Origin: Isoperla grammatica
Lineage: Eukaryota > Arthropoda > Insecta > Plecoptera > Perlodidae
Length of the DNA stretch: 64,000 bases
Assembly: GCA_945910005.1 (NCBI GenBank)
Contig: OX246749.1
Span: 26,106,411 to 26,170,410 of the forward strand
Reading direction: 5' to 3'
Positions 23,666 through 35,475 of the stretch are shown piece after piece. The first letter of the stretch is position 1. The number at the start of each line of letters is the position of its first letter. The translations under genes and the position numbers were made by a program. A model generated the notes under the pieces. The model did not search any database. It saw only the letters and a list, made by a program, of their open reading frames with translations, and had not been told where the DNA came from.

Positions 23666-25230
23666 GATTATCATGACTTGGTCGTCTGTAAAACATTCAG
23701 CTTCTTGGAAAGCTCTGTTAGTTTCCCTCTTGCGGTCGGCCAGGGCTGGGATATAGATAGAATGTGTGCTGTGTTCAATGGGCCTTGCACATCTGTATTA
23801 GAGCTGAGCGCGTGTCGTGAGTGTGCGTGAGTGTGGACGTAATGGAATACGTCGTGAGTGATTGTGCAACATACATAGGGCATAGGGGGCATGTGTCCCC
23901 CCACCCGGGTAGCAGGAAAATCACTTTATAACTATTGTTACAGAATTTGTTTTCGCCTTCAAGCCTCCGGCAACTGGAACTAATCACAACACTAAATCAA
24001 TGACAATGAAACGTTTATTTTCATGAAGTACATAAAAATACCCCGTAAGGAATATTGTAATATCTTTGTACATGACTGTGTTTCCATTAATTGTATTTAA
24101 AATACAAATACAACGTCGAAAAATAGGTTAAAAGGTCTTAAAAATAAAAACATTCCCTGCGGAGCTAACTAGGAGGCTCACACCTCTCCCCAGACCACCA
24201 TTATATCATAATGGATAAAGTTGTTTCGTCTTGCCCCCCCCCCCCCCCCCCATGGAAAATACTCTGGCGACGCCCATGCGCACATTCCCACTGCGCTCAA
24301 AGACCGGGAGTTTAATGGCAATGTTGATAACAATAAATAATAATGCTAGTGAACTTGTGTGAATTTGTTTCAGTGAAGGGGACTAAGTAGCCAATACTAT
24401 TGTCCAGGTATATGTTATACATCCTTACTTATGAAGCATCTAGGACCAATACAGGTGGCTCCGCGGTAACACGTGATACCCTTAATTAGAGAGGTCGCCC
24501 GCGTTGGATAGGCCTACAGGTCACCGGCAATCCCAACCAGTCCTTGGGTTCTTGCAGAGGATTTTCTCGCTCCGAATACGAATGCTAGAATATATTACAA
24601 TATATGTGCACCTAATTATTCCTTTCCAAATAACATTACACCCTCCCAGCGGTCGCATTGGGGGAGGGGGGGATGCGGAGGAGTGCCATAACCCCCAAAG
24701 AATAAAGTGGTTTAATCCCCCCCCCCCCCCCCTTTAAGATACCGTATACATTTGTGACCAACACCCCGAAGAGAAAAACCAACTTCAAAATTACCAAGCA
24801 ATGCATACAATAACGCACTCCGCTTTAGTCATCCAAAGTAAAAATATTTATAAACACAACACAACCGCAACCAACCGCAATAGGCTCATTTCAATATGGG
24901 TCGAAACGCCAGATGTCTGATATCCGTATACGTCGCAAGTGGAGATCAAGTATATACCCTGGCCCCAATAACCTTCAATTTTGTATGCGCTTCTTAGCTT
25001 CTACACGTATTAATCAACAAGGGTATATATAAATGTGCATTTCAACCCCCCCCCCCCCCTCCCCCCCACCGGTTTCAGACACTTTTTCTCACACTTTTTG
25101 TCTTTTTCTCTAGCTTCATTTTAAGCAATAATACCTTAAAAACTAAAAATATTATTATTTTATTTCAAGAGATCGCATAAAGTTAGGGTGTGGATAAATC
25201 ATGTGTACGTAATGTATATGGCATATAAGA
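23666..25230. other. Non-coding DNA with poly-C tracts
   Basis: No convincing gene. Poly-C runs occur at 24234-24251 (C18), 24717-24732 (C16) and 25046-25059 (C14). The one at 24234 is next to ctggcgacgcccatgcg, which resembles ends of hAT-type MITEs seen elsewhere here. Confidence 0.45.
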
Positions 25231-25234
25231 CAGA

Positions 25235-25310
25235 TTGTCAAAATCCACCCCGTTGGGAATCGAGCTCAGGTCCCCCACTTGCCGGGCGGACACTCTGACC
25301 ACGGAGCTTT
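25235..25310 (-). mobile_element. tRNA-derived SINE head (minus)
   Basis: Read on the minus strand: gctccgtggtcagagtgtcc (box A region), cccggcaagtgggggacc, then gagctcgattccca (box B). This matches a tRNA-like polymerase III head. It lies back to back with the copy at 25410. Confidence 0.65.
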
Positions 25311-25409
25311 AACCTTACACGTGTTATAAACAATGCATCCTCAAGCAACCAAAATACACACTCCGGCCGTGAAAGCCTCCGAAATAGATTAAGAAAAATA
25401 CACATTATA

Positions 25410-25485
25410 ATTCGCCGTCTGTAACTCAGTGGGCAGAGTGCCCGCTCGGACAGTGGGAGGCCTGGGTTCGAGTCCAAGCGAGTTT
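25410..25485 (+). mobile_element. tRNA-derived SINE head (plus)
   Basis: ctgtaactcagtgggcagag (box A region) and gcctgggttcgagtccaagc (box B) at tRNA-like spacing, followed by gagtttagtctttg. It is the same type of head as at 25235 but inverted. Confidence 0.65.
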
Positions 25486-25558
25486 AGTCTTTGCGTTCTG
25501 TCTTATAGTTATATACCATCGTAATAGCCTCATAGTGGTTTTATATAAAGCCGTATTT

Positions 25559-25760
<202 letters not shown>

Positions 25761-25854
25761 TATATATGTTTTTTTAATGTTGCATTTCTTTATTGAGTAA
25801 CATAATTCCAATGTTTGGGCGTGCCACAAAGCTACAATACAGCTTATCTGCAGG

Positions 25855-26240
25855 GTCAGCCATCATCATTCATACGAACACCGAAGTTAAGCAACCTCGG
25901 GCTAGGTCAGGAGGTGGATGGGTGACCACTCACCTCTGAAACACTAGTTACCGTTGGTTAGAGCAGATTGAAGGGTTCGAAAGCTTGTGTAACAGCTTCG
26001 TTCTTCTCGTCAACTGCTCGGCAGTCCAGGTTAGTGGAGGAACCTATATGACTGGTCAAAGTTACACCGTCCTTTCGGATGGGACGTAAAGCCGATGGTC
26101 CCCTTGGTACTTTTCGACAGGAGTAGGCTACGTGCCGGTACCAGGCTTCCCCTCCTTCCTTCCTCATTATCATTCATCAATCATCACTCATCAGGCTAAA
26201 TAGGGCATTGTGCCCTACACTGGCCTTAATTACAATAAAA
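25855..26240 (+). mobile_element. 5S rRNA-derived SINE, near full length
   Basis: The head contains 5S rRNA internal promoter-like sequence: gaacaccgaagttaagcaac, ctcgggctaggtc, ggatgggtgacca (box A, intermediate element and box C regions). The body contains cctttcggatgggacgtaaa, similar to a motif shared by several conserved invertebrate SINE domains. The tail is cattgtgccctacactggcc followed by an A-rich taaaataaataaa end. A second copy at 27340 shares the order of all these parts. Confidence 0.85.
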
Positions 26241-26404
26241 TAAATAAATTAAATCATCATTATAAAATTAAATAAAATAGTATATACAAGGTTTGTGCAT
26301 ACTAACCAAAGCAATGTAAATGAACACGGTAATATAACTATAAAAAAAAAAAACACTATAAATTACAAAGCTAATATGCTATAAGATGATAATAATTATA
26401 AGCT

Positions 26405-26500
26405 ATCTGGGGTGGCTCATATGGTCCCAACCAGGTGCAGGTCCTAAGCGTATGCCACTTAAAGTCGTGGGTTCGAATACCGCACGTGGCATAATCTAGT
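26405..26500 (+). mobile_element. tRNA-like SINE or pseudogene
   Basis: ggggtggctcatatggtccc (degenerate box A) and gtgggttcgaataccgcac (box B) lie at tRNA-like distance. The cloverleaf is imperfect, so a SINE head or pseudogene is likelier than a functional tRNA. Confidence 0.45.
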
Positions 26501-26791
26501 TGTGTTAATAATTACCGCACGCAATATATTTGAAACGAGTCTGTAAGAATTATTTCATCGGTAAGATATCGTTCCACGCTTGCTAGACTATCGCGGCAAC
26601 ACATTCATGAAACAAAACCACTAAACTGAATAATAACGTGGAATGTGCACACAACCCACTCAATGATAATATCCTTTGTATAGATTTCCGTGAATGAGCA
26701 TGTGATACAACAAATTATTTTGTTCACGTATTTAGTCCCTGATCCCAAGCCGATGCGCTGTCATTTATTTCATGTCATTACGATGGACTAA

Positions 26792-26793
<2 letters not shown>

Positions 26794-26858
<65 letters not shown>
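26794..26858. repeat. (GA)n microsatellite
   Basis: About 65 bp of pure GA dinucleotides. Confidence 0.98.
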
Positions 26859-26861
<3 letters not shown>

Positions 26862-27075
26862 AGCCCTATTAAATGAAAATAAAACACATTGTTTTTCTAT
26901 CAGTTCTTTTAAAGACTAATTCTTAACTGCGCAAATGACTTTTGCAACTGCGCAACAGTGTCCAGCTGCGCACCAAATTAGGCCCTGGGTATTGCCAAAG
27001 CCAGATTGTGTTACAGGTCCTACGCGTACGCCTGGCTCTTCGTTACGAGAGATATTATTAGTTCAAGCGCCTGGC

Positions 27076-27122
27076 TATATACACGCTGGGCTGGTGGTCC
27101 AACATTCACTACCTTCTCAGTC
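27076..27122 (+). promoter_or_regulatory. Candidate core promoter of the Ig gene
   Basis: TATATA at 27076-27081 is followed by two initiator-like sites: ttcacta (A at 27108, 32 bp downstream) and tcagtc (A at 27119). No ATG occurs between these and the start codon at 27165. Only motif spacing supports this. Confidence 0.35.
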
Positions 27123-27164
27123 TGCACTGCGATATCATCGACGGAGTATCTTACCAGTCTTGTT

Positions 27165-27219
27165 ATGTCCAGCAACGTTCTTCTGTCCCTGTGGGGCCTC
27201 GCCTGCTTGCTGATTGTCC
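27165..27219 (+). CDS. Ig-domain secreted protein, exon 1 (signal peptide)
   Basis: The exon starts at the ATG and encodes MSSNVLLSLWGLACLLIV plus one base, a textbook hydrophobic signal sequence; the donor is cc/gtaagt. The exon ends in phase 1, the phase in which all downstream Ig exons begin. Joined to 38267-38626, 40599-40919, 42759-43073 and 49151-49635 it gives a 1536-nt coding region (511 residues plus stop). Cleavage is plausible after VAS at residues 20-22. Intron 1 would be 11,047 bp and full of transposons. The link to the Ig exons is an inference from phase, strand, order and the missing leader; additional exons in the gap cannot be excluded. Confidence 0.65.
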
Positions 27220-27339
27220 GTAAGTAAAACAATCATATTATTATAAACTTACATAAAATTTTTTTTATAACTTGTCGTGAAATGTGAAATATTCATATAC
27301 GTGCATTACAAACACATAGCCAACGGTTTAGCCACGGTC

Positions 27340-27606
27340 GCTTAGCCGGTTACCATACGAACACCGAAGTTAAGCAACATCGGGCTAGTTCAGGAGGTGG
27401 ATGGGTGACCACCCTCCTCTGAAACACTAGTTACCGTTGGTTAGGGCAGATTGGAGGGTTCGAAAGCTTTTGTAACAGCTTCGTTCTTCTTGGCAACTGC
27501 TCGGCAGTCCAGGTTAGTGGAGGAACCTATATGACTAGTCAAAGTTACACCGTCCTTTCGGATGGGACGGAAATCCGATGGTCCCCTTGTTACTTTTTGA
27601 CAGAAG
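27340..27606 (+). mobile_element. 5S rRNA-derived SINE, 5' part (split copy)
   Basis: Same head and body as 25855-26240 (gaacaccgaagttaagcaac; cctttcggatgggacggaaa), ending abruptly after tttttgacagaagtg where a cagtggcgcgctga terminus begins. The missing 3' tail continues in the same orientation at 29997. Confidence 0.85.
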
Positions 27607-29996
27607 TGCAGTGGCGCGCTGACCAAATGGGCACAGGAGCAATTGCTACTGGTCCAAAAGGGTGGTGGGTGGGTCCCCAAAGGGCACCGACCCACCCACC
27701 TATCCGTGTTCAAATTCTTTAGAGTGGAAACAACCCTTTCTAATCCACTTTATTTTTATGGTGGTTACAGTAATAATTTGAACATACGCGTGGCTGTATT
27801 TAACGAATATAAAATATCAACAATAGAACTGTGAAGACGTAATATTAAAAGATTTAATTCATTAGTCAGTATAGTGCATACCAGTGTATTGCCGTTGCGC
27901 AGTGGTTACCACGCTAGAACATGATTTATGTGGTCACTGAATAGTTATTTGTGGTGGGTGTAAGGATTGGATTACTTCGTTCAAAATGTGAATGCGGGGC
28001 TTTATTGTTCTTACATTAACATATTGTTGACTGAGTTATTAGGAGTTATTATTATGATCGTAATGAAAATTGTTTTATACTTATTACAAATATTACTCTC
28101 ATTATTAGGGGTGGCATCAGGAATGCATTCAGGTTATCCGAGTTCAGTACGGCTTGGAGCTGTTTTGGGGATTCAGGTATTATTCGATTCTCGCTAATGG
28201 AGTGATTTTTCTCATGACGCGGCGTTTTCAGAGACGATAGCCCCAACACGTCATCACGCACGCATTAATTCATTACCTGTCGCAAAACCCTTACATGTCA
28301 AAACTTGCCATAGATTGGAAGACAATCAAGACACACACACAGTCAGTTAATCAGTGGCTCAGTTCAAATATTGTCGAGGGAGGCGGACTGCCTAGTGTTT
28401 CGAACGACTGTCACCGACTCTTTGGTCTTTGTGTATTATGTCTTTCTTTGTAGAAGGTGTAGTTATAAGTTCCCCGATACAGGAACAATCGTGACATTAT
28501 GGTTGTTGTCTAAAGTGCAGCAAGGGAAGGTGTCAGCAAGATATGGGGACCTGTGTATTTGTGGTAGGAAGAGGGCCAACATTTGATTGGCAAAGATTTG
28601 TTGATTCGTGCTAAAAGAAAAATAAACCAATATTTGAAACGTCCTCTGCCTCATCGATCGCGTCGTCGAATCGGCTCGTAAAAAAGCAGAGCGATTCACT
28701 TGTAGCGCGGAATGATGTGAATGAAGGTAAGGATAAACGTCTTTAACCAGCTGGGCCGAAAGTTTTAGTAGCCTTTTGCCTCAACGTGTAAGCACAACAG
28801 CAGGTCACTGCAAACAATTAACATTTAACAATAGAGTAACTATCACATGTACACTCTCACACCAATCAAGGCACCTCAAGTAGAACACCAACGATGTCCC
28901 GACATTGTTTCGCCGATATTAAATATCTCACTTTTTCAGCTAGTGTTAACTGCCATAACCAATTCTGCTTAATGCTAGTTGGTAGAACCAAACTAAACAT
29001 AGTGTGATCTTAAGTTTGATACCCGCTCTTCATCTAAAGTAATACGAAATACATTTGTTAATGGTTATACAAAAAGGCTCATGTTGATACAACCAAAAGC
29101 CAATTGTCATCAAATCATGTCTAATAAGCAGCACGGCTAGTCATTGATATGGGCGCCTTGAGGGGGGGGGGGACTTGTCCCCTTCCCACTTGAATTCAGG
29201 AATTTTAAATTTTAACACGCTATTCATCACGATGCGCTATTTAATATTATGTATGTAAATAAAAATAAAAATAATGAATAATTAAAATTCTATAGTCAGT
29301 ATGAGTCCCTTCACGAATATGTTAATTTCAACGCGATCCGATAAGTATTGTTTTGCAAATATAAATCAAAGCCCTGACTGACTTGGGCTATATGACCACG
29401 CCCCCCTCGGCCCCGCCCCCCGCTCGTCGCGTGCTCGCTGACTATAGCTTGCTATCATTTTATGTTTACAATTTCTTATGTTTAGTTTCCATTATATTGC
29501 ATTTAAATCATATTATTATTTATTATACATTTAACGTTTCGTTTCTTTAGTCAATCACGACCAGACGGGCCAGTTGCCATTCATATTGTTCCGCGTTTTG
29601 ATGATTTCCGTGTCATACAGATGCAGTATGTTTTTTATTTTGATTTATACAATTTTATAACTATTACCTAAATGAAATCAGAATGGAACCCTGCTTTGTC
29701 AAAGTACGTAGTTAAATTCAGGCCCATATCCCAAAATCGGTTAAAAGTGTTGAAAATCTAAAAAAAGAGCCCTGTGGCGCAAATTTAGGGCTTTCGCCCC
29801 TCCCCCCTCTTCCACCCAGATGGAAAATGTTATTTCACTTGACGTTCCCCCCACCCCCCTAAAAAAAAATTGAACATTTGGCGGCACCCATGGATTGCGG
29901 TAATCCAAATAGGGGATGGATCGGTGGGTGGGTGGGTGGGTCGGTCATATGGGGATTGCTCCTGTCTAATTTAAGGGCTCAGCGCGCCACTGAACC
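27607..29996. mobile_element. DNA-transposon-like insertion with CAGTGGCGCGCTGA ends
   Basis: The segment begins cagtggcgcgctga and ends with the exact complement tcagcgcgccactg. About 100 bp of subterminal sequence at both ends is also related (ggagcaat; runs of cccaccc). It sits at the break between the two halves of a 5S-type SINE. The interior has no recognisable transposase and contains other repeat debris, including G/C runs at 29162-29171 and 29800-29860. The end sequence resembles hAT elements, but no 8-bp duplication is visible; the flanks read cagaagtg and aacctacc. Confidence 0.55.
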
Positions 29997-30096
29997 TACC
30001 AAGCTTCCCCTCCGCCTTTTCTCATTATCATTCATCACTCATCAGGCTAATGAGGGCATTGTGCCCTACACTGGGCTTAATTACAATATAATAAAG
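29997..30096 (+). mobile_element. 5S rRNA-derived SINE, 3' part (split copy)
   Basis: aagcttcccctccgcc, cattcatcactcatcaggct and cattgtgccctacactgggc match the tail of the intact copy at 26130-26240. It starts where the 27340-27606 copy stops, apart from about 20 bp lost or altered at the junction. Confidence 0.8.
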
Positions 30097-30366
30097 TAAG
30101 TAATATGTACACAATTGTCAATTATTAATTGGGTCATAACCCTATGCCCACATAGGAGTTCCCTGACTTTGAAAAATCATAAACAAATAAATGTTGAACC
30201 TCGGGAGAACCCAATGACACCATTAGATGTAAAGTTCTTTCAAAACTACGCAAACCACTACAGTAGTTTTTGTATGATTGTCACTGATTTGTTTTATATA
30301 CCATAACCTATCTAAAAATATCACTGTTTTGCAATTCCCAGCTCTTTCGAATTTTTCAACCACAAT

Positions 30367-30713
30367 ACACTCGCGATACCAGAATATGGACGGTCCGTAT
30401 TCATAGTCGTCCCCTACCCCTAGGGGCGCCCGTTGTTGCTACGTACGTGTTTTCTATGTGGGAAGTAGCATGCATGAAACTGATACCTGGCAACAACGGG
30501 CGCCCCCAGAGGAAGGGATGAGTATGAGTTGGCTTTTTATTCATTTACAGGAAAATTTCGGCATTTTGAAAATATAATATTCGTTTATTTATTATTTGTT
30601 AGTTAGTTTACTAAATAATAAATTGCAAGTAAATTTACAATATTTAATAATAATATTTTCATAATGCCCTGATATCAGTGTAAACAACACATTCTTATTC
30701 TGGTATCTCGAGT
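30367..30713. mobile_element. Probable MITE with 18-bp inverted ends
   Basis: cactcgcgataccagaat near 30370 and attctggtatctcgagtg near 30695 are inverted copies with one mismatch. Inside, a 17-bp inverted pair (ggggcgcccgttgttgc / gcaacaacgggcgcccc) lies around 30423-30507. No clear target-site duplication was found. Confidence 0.45.
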
Positions 30714-30828
30714 GTTACTGAGGTTAATAAATTCAAAATGTCTGGCCTTAAATATATAACAAACTTCCATCAGATAAAATTATTGAGATCCTTTGCAAGA
30801 TTCTAGTTTGAAGTCAAATATTGGCTAA

Positions 30829-31001
30829 AGCCTGTATTACACGGTCAAACTTTTTCATCCAACTCCTTGAATTCAAGGACAAAAGCGCATCAATAAATAA
30901 TTCCTATTGTTGTATTTGACTACATACTGCCTTTTTTTGATGCGCTTTTGTCCTTGAATTCAAGGAGTTGGATGAAAAAGTTTGACCGTGTAATACAGGC
31001 T
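30829..31001. mobile_element. Palindromic MITE, perfect 65-bp arms, TAA duplication
   Basis: Arms 30829-30893 and 30937-31001 are perfect inverted copies (ends agcctgtattacacggtc). A 3-bp direct repeat taa flanks the element (30826-30828 and 31002-31004), as for PIF/Harbinger-type insertions. The loop is 43 nt. The perfect arms indicate a young insertion. No coding capacity. Confidence 0.88.
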
Positions 31002-31514
31002 TAAGAATATGTGGTGTTCGGTGTTTAATGCTGTTCTTATGCGGGCTCAACACATGGTTTTATATATTTTTTTTTAAATATCTCATTACCGACGGTGTAC
31101 ATACACATTTTGGTATGTAAAAAAAAAGCAACTGATTCATTGTGTAAGCAACAATAAAATTGTCAATTGTTAAAATTTTACTGTTTCAATGACTACTACG
31201 AAATAATGTTACAACTTACAGAATTATTTTGTGTACAAAATATTGCCTAACTGTATTGTTACTATCCACTCTACTTTAGCAATGCAATTGATTGATAAAT
31301 ATGCGTAATATGGTCTTTTATTAAAGAATAGACACTGAATTAAAAAAATATGTATAGTTTTTTGGTGATCATATACTTGAAATGAAAAATATATGTTCAT
31401 ATCAAGTGATTTATCCTGTAGCAGAAAAACTCCGGTTCGAGTGGTAAATGCGCTTGTATAATTAATGGTGCATGTCATACTAAATGCGTGCGTTATTTCC
31501 CACAAGCCAATGCT

Positions 31515-33432
31515 CAATGTTGGGTAGGAACGGATTTTTTTAGTTCCGTTCCTTGGAACTAGTTCCTTTTTAAGGAACTAAGGAACGGTATAGTTCCTTT
31601 TTTCCAACTAGGAACTGTGGAACGCCATAGTTCCAATTTTCCAGGAACTGTAACTTATTTTCATAAGTTCCTTTTATTTTTACTTGACTGTATAAGCTTG
31701 AAGGACCAAAGCGCCAAAACATAGTTTATTACTTACAAGATGACAGAAACGAGAAATCTAAAACAACTTTTTTTTCCCTCCACCTGCTACGCCACCCCCG
31801 CGTGGGGTCTCCAATTAGTCGCACACCGGCACAAGTCGCGAAACCGGTGACTAATCCCAAATCGCTCGTCCGGAATAAGCGTGTCATGTCACTTATAACT
31901 GACCAACCGTCCAACCCCTCCTATACAGAAGTGTGAGAGCAACTCAGACTGTCATTCCGAAATCAAACAAAACATGAAATATACCACTTGTCAACCCATC
32001 ACTTCGAATTCATTGGAAACGGGAAGGCTTTGATGATGAAAGATGTGGTCCGAGTGGGGTGGGGGAGAAGTTATTTAGGGGCAAGGAGCTATCTCAATAT
32101 TCACTGATCTATTCAATTCCTTGCGACAAGTGCATGTGACAACATGCACAACATGCTGTCTCTTTCGACAACATGCTGTCTCTTTCGATCGTTTTATTAT
32201 AATGTCTGGTGTTCGTGGCAATAACATACTGCCCTTTAAAAAATACAGGCCATTTTTTTTTCGGGCGAAAGTGATATTTCGGCGACGAAGAAAATTTTTC
32301 GGCAAAATGCTTGCTTTGTTTACCAGTTAATAAAGTAATCGGTGCTTCGAGGTCATCGCCAGCCAATCTAAAGAAGCACATGCATTAATTGATTTCTACA
32401 AATCTCAACCATATTTTAGGCGTTATTTGCGAACCCTTGGCATTGAATTTAATTTAAAAACTTTAATTAAATTAATTACTATAGTTATTAATAATTAATG
32501 TAAATTGTAATGCATTAAGAATTGACAATATAAAATAACCTCTTACTTTTAGTCGGTGTTCTTGGTATATAATGCATAAACCAGGATAATAACCCTTGAG
32601 TCGATGGTTAGTATCCCGCTCGGCAATATCCAAAGAAAAATGGTTGTTTGCAGAAAGGAACTATTTAGGAACTTAGTTCCATTTTGAAAGGAACTAAGGA
32701 ACGCCCCAGTTCCTTTTTTTTAGAGGAACTTGGAACTGGAAAGAGTTCCTTTTTCCTTGCGTGGAACTGGAACTGGAACTACAGTGGACACACCTCGGAC
32801 AACGAACCAGTCGATCCACCGCGTCGAGCTTATATTTACCTGGTTTGTAAACCCCTCGTTAGGGGGGTAGTTGGGCCGACTCGTTCGCGCTACATTCCAT
32901 TCCCTGATTTCCTAGAATTTCATAATTGGCTACATGAACAACTGTAAAAGCTAAATTCCAAATATAAATTAACGTTTTATTTGAATTAACGTTTCGGAAA
33001 CTTATTCCTTAATATAGATCAGAACACCACGAGCTTGAAACTTTTTTATTTTTTCTTGTAGCGTTATTATTAGATGAATGCGAATCAAACGATTTGCATA
33101 CTGCATACATGAATTACATAATATGTTTCTTCATAATCCTACTACAAAGACGATTAAAAGATGACAATATACATAAACGTATTTAGAAAACGATTGTGAT
33201 AATTGAAAATGACGTAAAACCAGAAGCAAAAATAATAAAACTAGCACGGGATACAACAGTCCGCAATCTGATTTAACGATCTTCTAGCTTTGAATATTGA
33301 CATGAATGCGATGCATTCCCAAGGGTTGTACAAAATGGCATCGCTCAGAACCGGTTTTCGCCAGAAATTCTGGTTCGTTGTCCAAGGTGTACGTACTGTA
33401 GGTCCATTTTTTAAGGAACTTACCCAACACTG
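31515..33432. mobile_element. hAT-type non-autonomous transposon, 1918 bp
   Basis: The ends caatgttgggtagg and, at the right, acccaacactg form terminal inverted repeats. A perfect 8-bp duplication ccaatgct flanks them (31507-31514 and 33433-33440). Subterminal clusters of ggaact/agttcc repeats occur at 31540-31680 and 32655-32790, a typical arrangement for transposase-binding regions. No intact transposase frame is seen; the interior is AT-rich. Confidence 0.85.
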
Positions 33433-33924
33433 CCAATGCTGTCACCTGCGCTCTCCCTAGCGGCAGCGAAGACAACTTCTAGCAGCAGTTCCCGAAGATA
33501 TCGGCACACCCTCCCCCCTCGCCCCCCTCACCAACACGCTGCTAAACAACCCTCTTATCTTTTATTGTATTGAACTTGGAAGCTTATCTCTCTATTTTAC
33601 CTACATTACTTATATTAGGTGTGTTCGCCCGACGTACTCTACTTGATCTGGCTGCTCTAGATCACGGAAATGCGTTCGTTCGTGCCACATTCATACTCGA
33701 AGTTGTGTTCGCCCGACCGGAGTAAAGTGATCCGAGCAACTTAGATCACGATTTTCTTAAGGTCTGTTCGTTGGACCTGCTTGACGTCGCTCCAAGATCA
33801 CTTTAGAGATGCTTTAGAGTAGGCTCAATCAGGCCACGCCCACGCTCGAGCCGATAGAGCACCGTGCTCTTCCCGTTGTCAAACGAACGCTTCCCATACT
33901 CCTTTATTCTCTTTCTGGCTCAGA

Positions 33925-34500
33925 ATCAAGTTCCAACATCAAGCTGAAATTTTTACACAGACGTATACCTTATGACAATACATGAATCAACTGTCATATT
34001 TACTAAATTGTCAATAAATTCATCATAATTAATTAATTGTTTTTTTATATGGAAATCGATGTTTAACCCTTTTTCCAACGTCAAATCGAGTTGAAAGTTT
34101 TCACACACACGTATTTTAAAAGGCAATACATGAATCAATTGTCATATTAACTGAATAATCAATTAAACCCTCATAATTAATGAATTGATGTTTTATATGG
34201 GAATCGATATTTCACCCACTTCCGAACGTCAAATTTAGCTAAACTTTTTCACACAGACGTATTTTTAATGACAATACACGAATCAATTGTCATATTTACT
34301 AAATAATCAATTAATTCATCATAATTAATTAATTGATGTTTTATATAGGAATCGATAAAACACCCTTTTCCCAACGTCTGATCGAGCTTAAAGTTTTCAC
34401 ACAGTCGTATTTCCTAAATGACAATACATGAATCAATTATCATATTTACTAATTAATTAATTAATCAACCATGATTAATTAATTAAACAATTAGCTTCAT
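33925..34500. repeat. AT-rich tandem repeat, about 145-bp unit, 4 copies
   Basis: The landmark ccaacrtcaa..gagctgaaa followed by ttcacacagacgtatt and a tcatcataattaattaattg block recurs with starts near 33933, 34075, 34222 and 34371 (spacings 142, 147, 149). Copies are diverged. Confidence 0.8.
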
Positions 34501-34928
34501 ATGGGAAATAAGTCACAGTTAGTGAGGATGGGCCAACCACATGCAGGCATCGGAATTACCGCTGGTTTTTCGGGACTCAAATATCCGTGACGAAAGCATC
34601 GGATATGTTTCTATGTAATAGGCCTAAATGTTTTTATGTTGACAAAAATTGCGTTTATGATCATTATTAATAGAATGTGTAGCCTATAGGCCTAGTTACT
34701 TTGCCAAATTCTCCCATAGCCACATAACCCCAATTTTCGTAAGCATTGTTGGCCGATCGCTGGATTGTGCATGAACGGAACTGTCCGAAATTCAAGTTGG
34801 CAATGCGAGCACGCTAGTTTGCGAGAGTTAACAAGAACAAGTACACAAGTATGCAGTCTTCTTAATTCGGACACGTCCAGTGAGCATATATTCGATTGCA
34901 AGATTCTTTAAGACCAAAAAGTATAAAA

Positions 34929-35230
34929 TAACATTACATGAACAAAATGCTTTTTAAAAAAAACAACGCTTATATTTAAATGCAGTAAAAAGTAAAAAAT
35001 AAATTTTCGCCCAACAAATTTTTGCCTCACATTTGGAAAATAAAAGCATTGGGTGCTTTCCCTGCATAAACAGCAGAATACTGCAATCTATGTCAATACC
35101 GAAAGCGCCCAACGCTTTTATTTTCCGAGTGTGGCAAAAATTTGTTGGGCGAAAATTTATTTTTTACTTTTTAGTGCATTTAAATATAAGCGTAGTTTTT
35201 TTTTAAAAAGTATTTTTTTCATGTAATATT
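34929..35230. repeat. Foldback pair of the dispersed GAAAGCGCCCAACGC repeat
   Basis: 34929-35069 (minus) and 35097-35230 (plus) are inverted copies separated by about 27 bp. Both contain gttgggcgaaaatttatttt and catttaaatataagcg. A single arm of the same family is at 18726-18866. Confidence 0.8.
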
Positions 35231-35335
35231 ATTATTATTAGAGTAGATACGAGTGCTTAGAGAAGGTCCAACGAACAGACCTTTACTCTCGCTTTGAAGT
35301 CAGATCAAGCTAGAGTAAGTTACTCGCACGCGAAA

Positions 35336-35449
35336 ATGGACGATGAAGTGTTCTGTGTAAACATAGAAGAAAGTGTCGACGGATGTTTCCTGTACAGGAC
35401 AGTTCGTCAGAAAGTTGTTAATAACCATCAGTTATTATTATTATATTTC
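35336..35449 (+). pseudogene. Short frame of the composite transposon
   Basis: An ATG frame codes MDDEVFCVNIEESVDGCFLY and ends about 15 residues later. It lies inside the composite transposon and just before the hAT insertion. It could be the start of the element's accessory or transposase protein. Unrecognised. Confidence 0.3.
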
Positions 35450-35475
35450 TAGTTAGTTTCATTATCTGTTTCACC

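Larger units (their letters stand above)
33760..35282. mobile_element. Harbinger-like element nested in the composite element
   Basis: Perfect inverted ends (aggtctgttcgttggacc and complement) lie inside a 3-bp duplication tta (33757-33759 and 35283-35285). The end sequence shares aggt-tgttcg with the surrounding element, suggesting related families. It contains the 33925-34500 array and the 34929-35230 foldback. Confidence 0.65.

Noticed and set aside
22408..23696. Asp/Asn-rich protein of 417 residues
   Set aside because: Trinucleotide-based minisatellite; the start lies in a foldback arm and there is no homologous domain.
25855..25960. Functional 5S rRNA gene
   Set aside because: Only the internal promoter region is 5S-like; the rest is SINE body and A-rich tail, and a second diverged copy has the same layout.
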